Shown here: positions 27,125-28,160 of the stretch, piece by piece
Layout: the number at the start of each line of letters is the position of its first letter
Position numbering within the stretch: position 1 is the first letter of the stretch
Assembly: GCA_003427395.1 (NCBI GenBank)
Contig: BFEA01000501.1
Coordinates: 422,092 to 450,251, forward strand
DNA: 28,160 nt
Source of the DNA: Chara braunii
Taxonomy: Eukaryota; Streptophyta; Charophyceae; Charales; Characeae
Direction of reading: 5' to 3'
Position numbers and translations under genes: made by a program
Notes under the pieces: generated by a model
Databases searched by the model: none
Told to the model about the DNA's origin: nothing
The model's input: the letters and a program-made list of their open reading frames with translations, nothing else

Positions 27125-27670
27125 TGAGCTCCAGTAAGGGACAAGTGTGCAAGCATCCAGACAACCCCATGGACCAAGTGTGCAAGCAAACCAATCATAG
27201 TCTAGACCCAACAAACAACATCATGGGCGATCCATCGGGTGGAGCACAGGCAGTTTCTGCAATATCTCACCTTCATCAGCCCAAGGGGGTACACAAGTGA
27301 CCGTGCGTTATGCAAACACCCGCAGGTGTCTCTGCGCAGAGGTGCGGAGTTTTGAGACTGCTACCTCAGACCACAATGCGCATCGAGAGCTGGCTCAGTG
27401 CACGTTTCTGGTCTGAGGTTGCGGGTTCAAAACTCCGCACCTCTGCGCAGAGACACCGGTGGGCGTTTATATAACGCAGAGCCACTTGCATACCCCCTTG
27501 GGCTGACGAAGGTAAGCTCTTACAGACACTGCCCGCAGACCATGCCTGCACACCAGCCAAGTCATCATCCATGGTGTTATATGTTGGGTCTAGACTATGA
27601 TTGGTTTGGTTGCACACGTGGTCCATTGGATTGTCTGGATACTTGCACACTTGTCCCTTACTCCAGCTCA
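27125..27670. repeat. Large fold-back: two inverted SINE-like arms with a 35-nt loop
   Basis: The left arm (about 27,125-27,373) is the imperfect reverse complement of the right arm (about 27,409-27,670). Shared blocks in mirrored order include GGGACAAGTGTGCAAG, CATAGTCTAGACCCAACA, CAGCCCAAGGGGGTA, GTCTCTGCGCAGAGGTGCGG and CCTCAGACCA. The loop is 27,374-27,408. I estimate 80-90% identity by eye. A transcript through the region would fold into one long hairpin. The right arm belongs to a tRNA-like SINE. The left looks like a copy starting just inside the promoter. Confidence 0.9.
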
Positions 27671-27676
27671 GCATAG
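27385..27676 (+). mobile_element. tRNA-derived SINE forming the right arm of the fold-back
   Basis: TGGCTCAGTGC (27,391-27,401) fits the A-box consensus except the last base. GTTCAAAAC (27,425-27,433) fits the B box fully, 34 bp downstream. GAGAGCTGGCTCAG and GGTTGCGGGTTCAA resemble the D and T arms of a tRNA. The body continues to about 27,676. It differs from the 25.4-kb SINE family after the head. I find no A-tail or target duplication, so the exact end is uncertain. Confidence 0.65.
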
Positions 27677-27700
27677 CACACATTCAGACCATTAGAAACT

Positions 27701-27780
27701 TAGCTCGGCAGGTTAACACTGGTCATTCATAAGCATGAGGATCGGGGTTCGGGGTTTGATACCGAAAAAATGAGTCCACG
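27701..27780 (+). mobile_element. Possible tRNA-derived SINE head
   Basis: TAGCTCGGCAG (27,701-27,711) is one base off the A-box consensus, and GTTTGATAC (27,754-27,762) is one base off the B box. CATTCATAAGCATGAGG between them resembles an anticodon arm with a CAT triplet, as in a methionine tRNA. The two mismatches and lack of a full cloverleaf argue against a working tRNA gene. The sequence downstream to the window end may be its body. Confidence 0.45.
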
Positions 27781-28160
27781 AAAAAAGCATTGTGGGGATG
27801 CAGACGGTTGTGGGCAGTTGATCACGTAGTATTGGTTACCTTAAGGCTCAGCATCGGGGGGGCACGGTCTCTAGGTGGGATTGATCAGGACTCCGCTGGG
27901 GGGAGGGTTGGTTGGACACCATCCCTACTGGAGGGTTGGGGGCCCTGCGGTAGTGGATGTCTTAGCAGTCCTCTGGGTTGACGTAGAGCTGGGATTGGCC
28001 CTGGTGGAGCTTGGTCTGTTACCTGCATGGAGAATACTGTCAGATTGGAATAGCCCAGAGTTGCTCCCCTTGATGATAGTGGTTGAGGGGAACGGATGGT
28101 GGACGTGAACCCGCTAAGGACGGAAACTGGAGTTGCTCTGGGGAATGCTATAATAGAATG
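27781..28160. other. GC-rich stretch to window end
   Basis: G-rich DNA without recognised coding sequence, possibly the body of the SINE-like head at 27,701. No tail is seen before the window ends. Confidence 0.35.

Noticed and set aside
27701-27762. Methionine tRNA gene
   Set aside because: Both promoter boxes deviate and the stems do not pair along their length.

Overview
The window reads as repeat-rich intergenic DNA from a large eukaryotic nuclear genome, most likely of the green-plant lineage. Three things support this. (i) A decayed 3' end of an 18S rRNA gene (about 24,541-24,777) reads closest to green-plant 18S. (ii) The LINEs carry the reverse transcriptase plus C-terminal zinc-finger layout common in plants. 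(iii) The rest is tRNA-derived SINEs, a Ty3/gypsy relic, hAT-type MITEs, satellite-like arrays and long (CA)n, (GA)n and (CT)n tracts. I could not place it more finely (alga, moss, lycophyte or fern). I recognise no intact host protein-coding gene, tRNA gene, operon or CRISPR array. Most open frames are chance frames, microsatellite translations or pieces of mobile elements.

Layout. 1-1,130: GC-rich DNA with internal 95-bp and 79-bp duplications. About 1,130-1,860: a minus-strand tRNA-derived SINE split by a second, younger poly(A) retroposon with a perfect 15-bp target-site duplication. 1,870-4,540: unresolved, with two small tandem duplications. 4,544-4,745: a (CT)/(CA)/(CG) microsatellite. 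About 4,830-8,206: three related hAT-like MITEs, each with terminal inverted repeats and 8-bp target duplications, plus the orphan right end of a fourth. Two of the three lie inside a degenerate satellite-like array. 8,370-9,680: nothing recognisable. 9,683-13,174: LINE copy 1, 5'-truncated, with two internal tandem duplications in the reverse transcriptase. 13,684-16,250: a heavily decayed Ty3/gypsy pol. 16,506-17,352: LINE copy 3 (minus), 3' end only. 18,130-20,706: LINE copy 2 (plus). 20,707-23,260: AT-rich and GC-rich repeats and a perfect 39-bp triplet. 24,541-24,777: the 18S pseudogene. 25,404-25,904: a complete tRNA-derived SINE with target duplications, inserted just upstream of a LINE-type 3' end. 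26,619-26,746: a palindromic microsatellite. 27,125-27,670: a large fold-back made of two inverted SINE-like arms. 27,700 onward: another possible tRNA-derived SINE head.

How the parts relate. All elements look non-autonomous or dead in this window. The LINE copies share a 3' module (GGACCC...CACGTG...CTCCCCA) that also occurs alone at 25,935, so it may mark LINE 3' ends genome-wide. The SINEs and the 280-bp retroposon have A-rich tails and target duplications, which fits mobilisation by LINE machinery. The MITEs carry palindromes at alternating 29/33-bp spacing, which fits binding sites for a hAT transposase encoded elsewhere. The most interesting items are this MITE family, the nested SINE, the fold-back at 27.1-27.7 kb, and the C-terminal segment conserved between divergent LINE copies.
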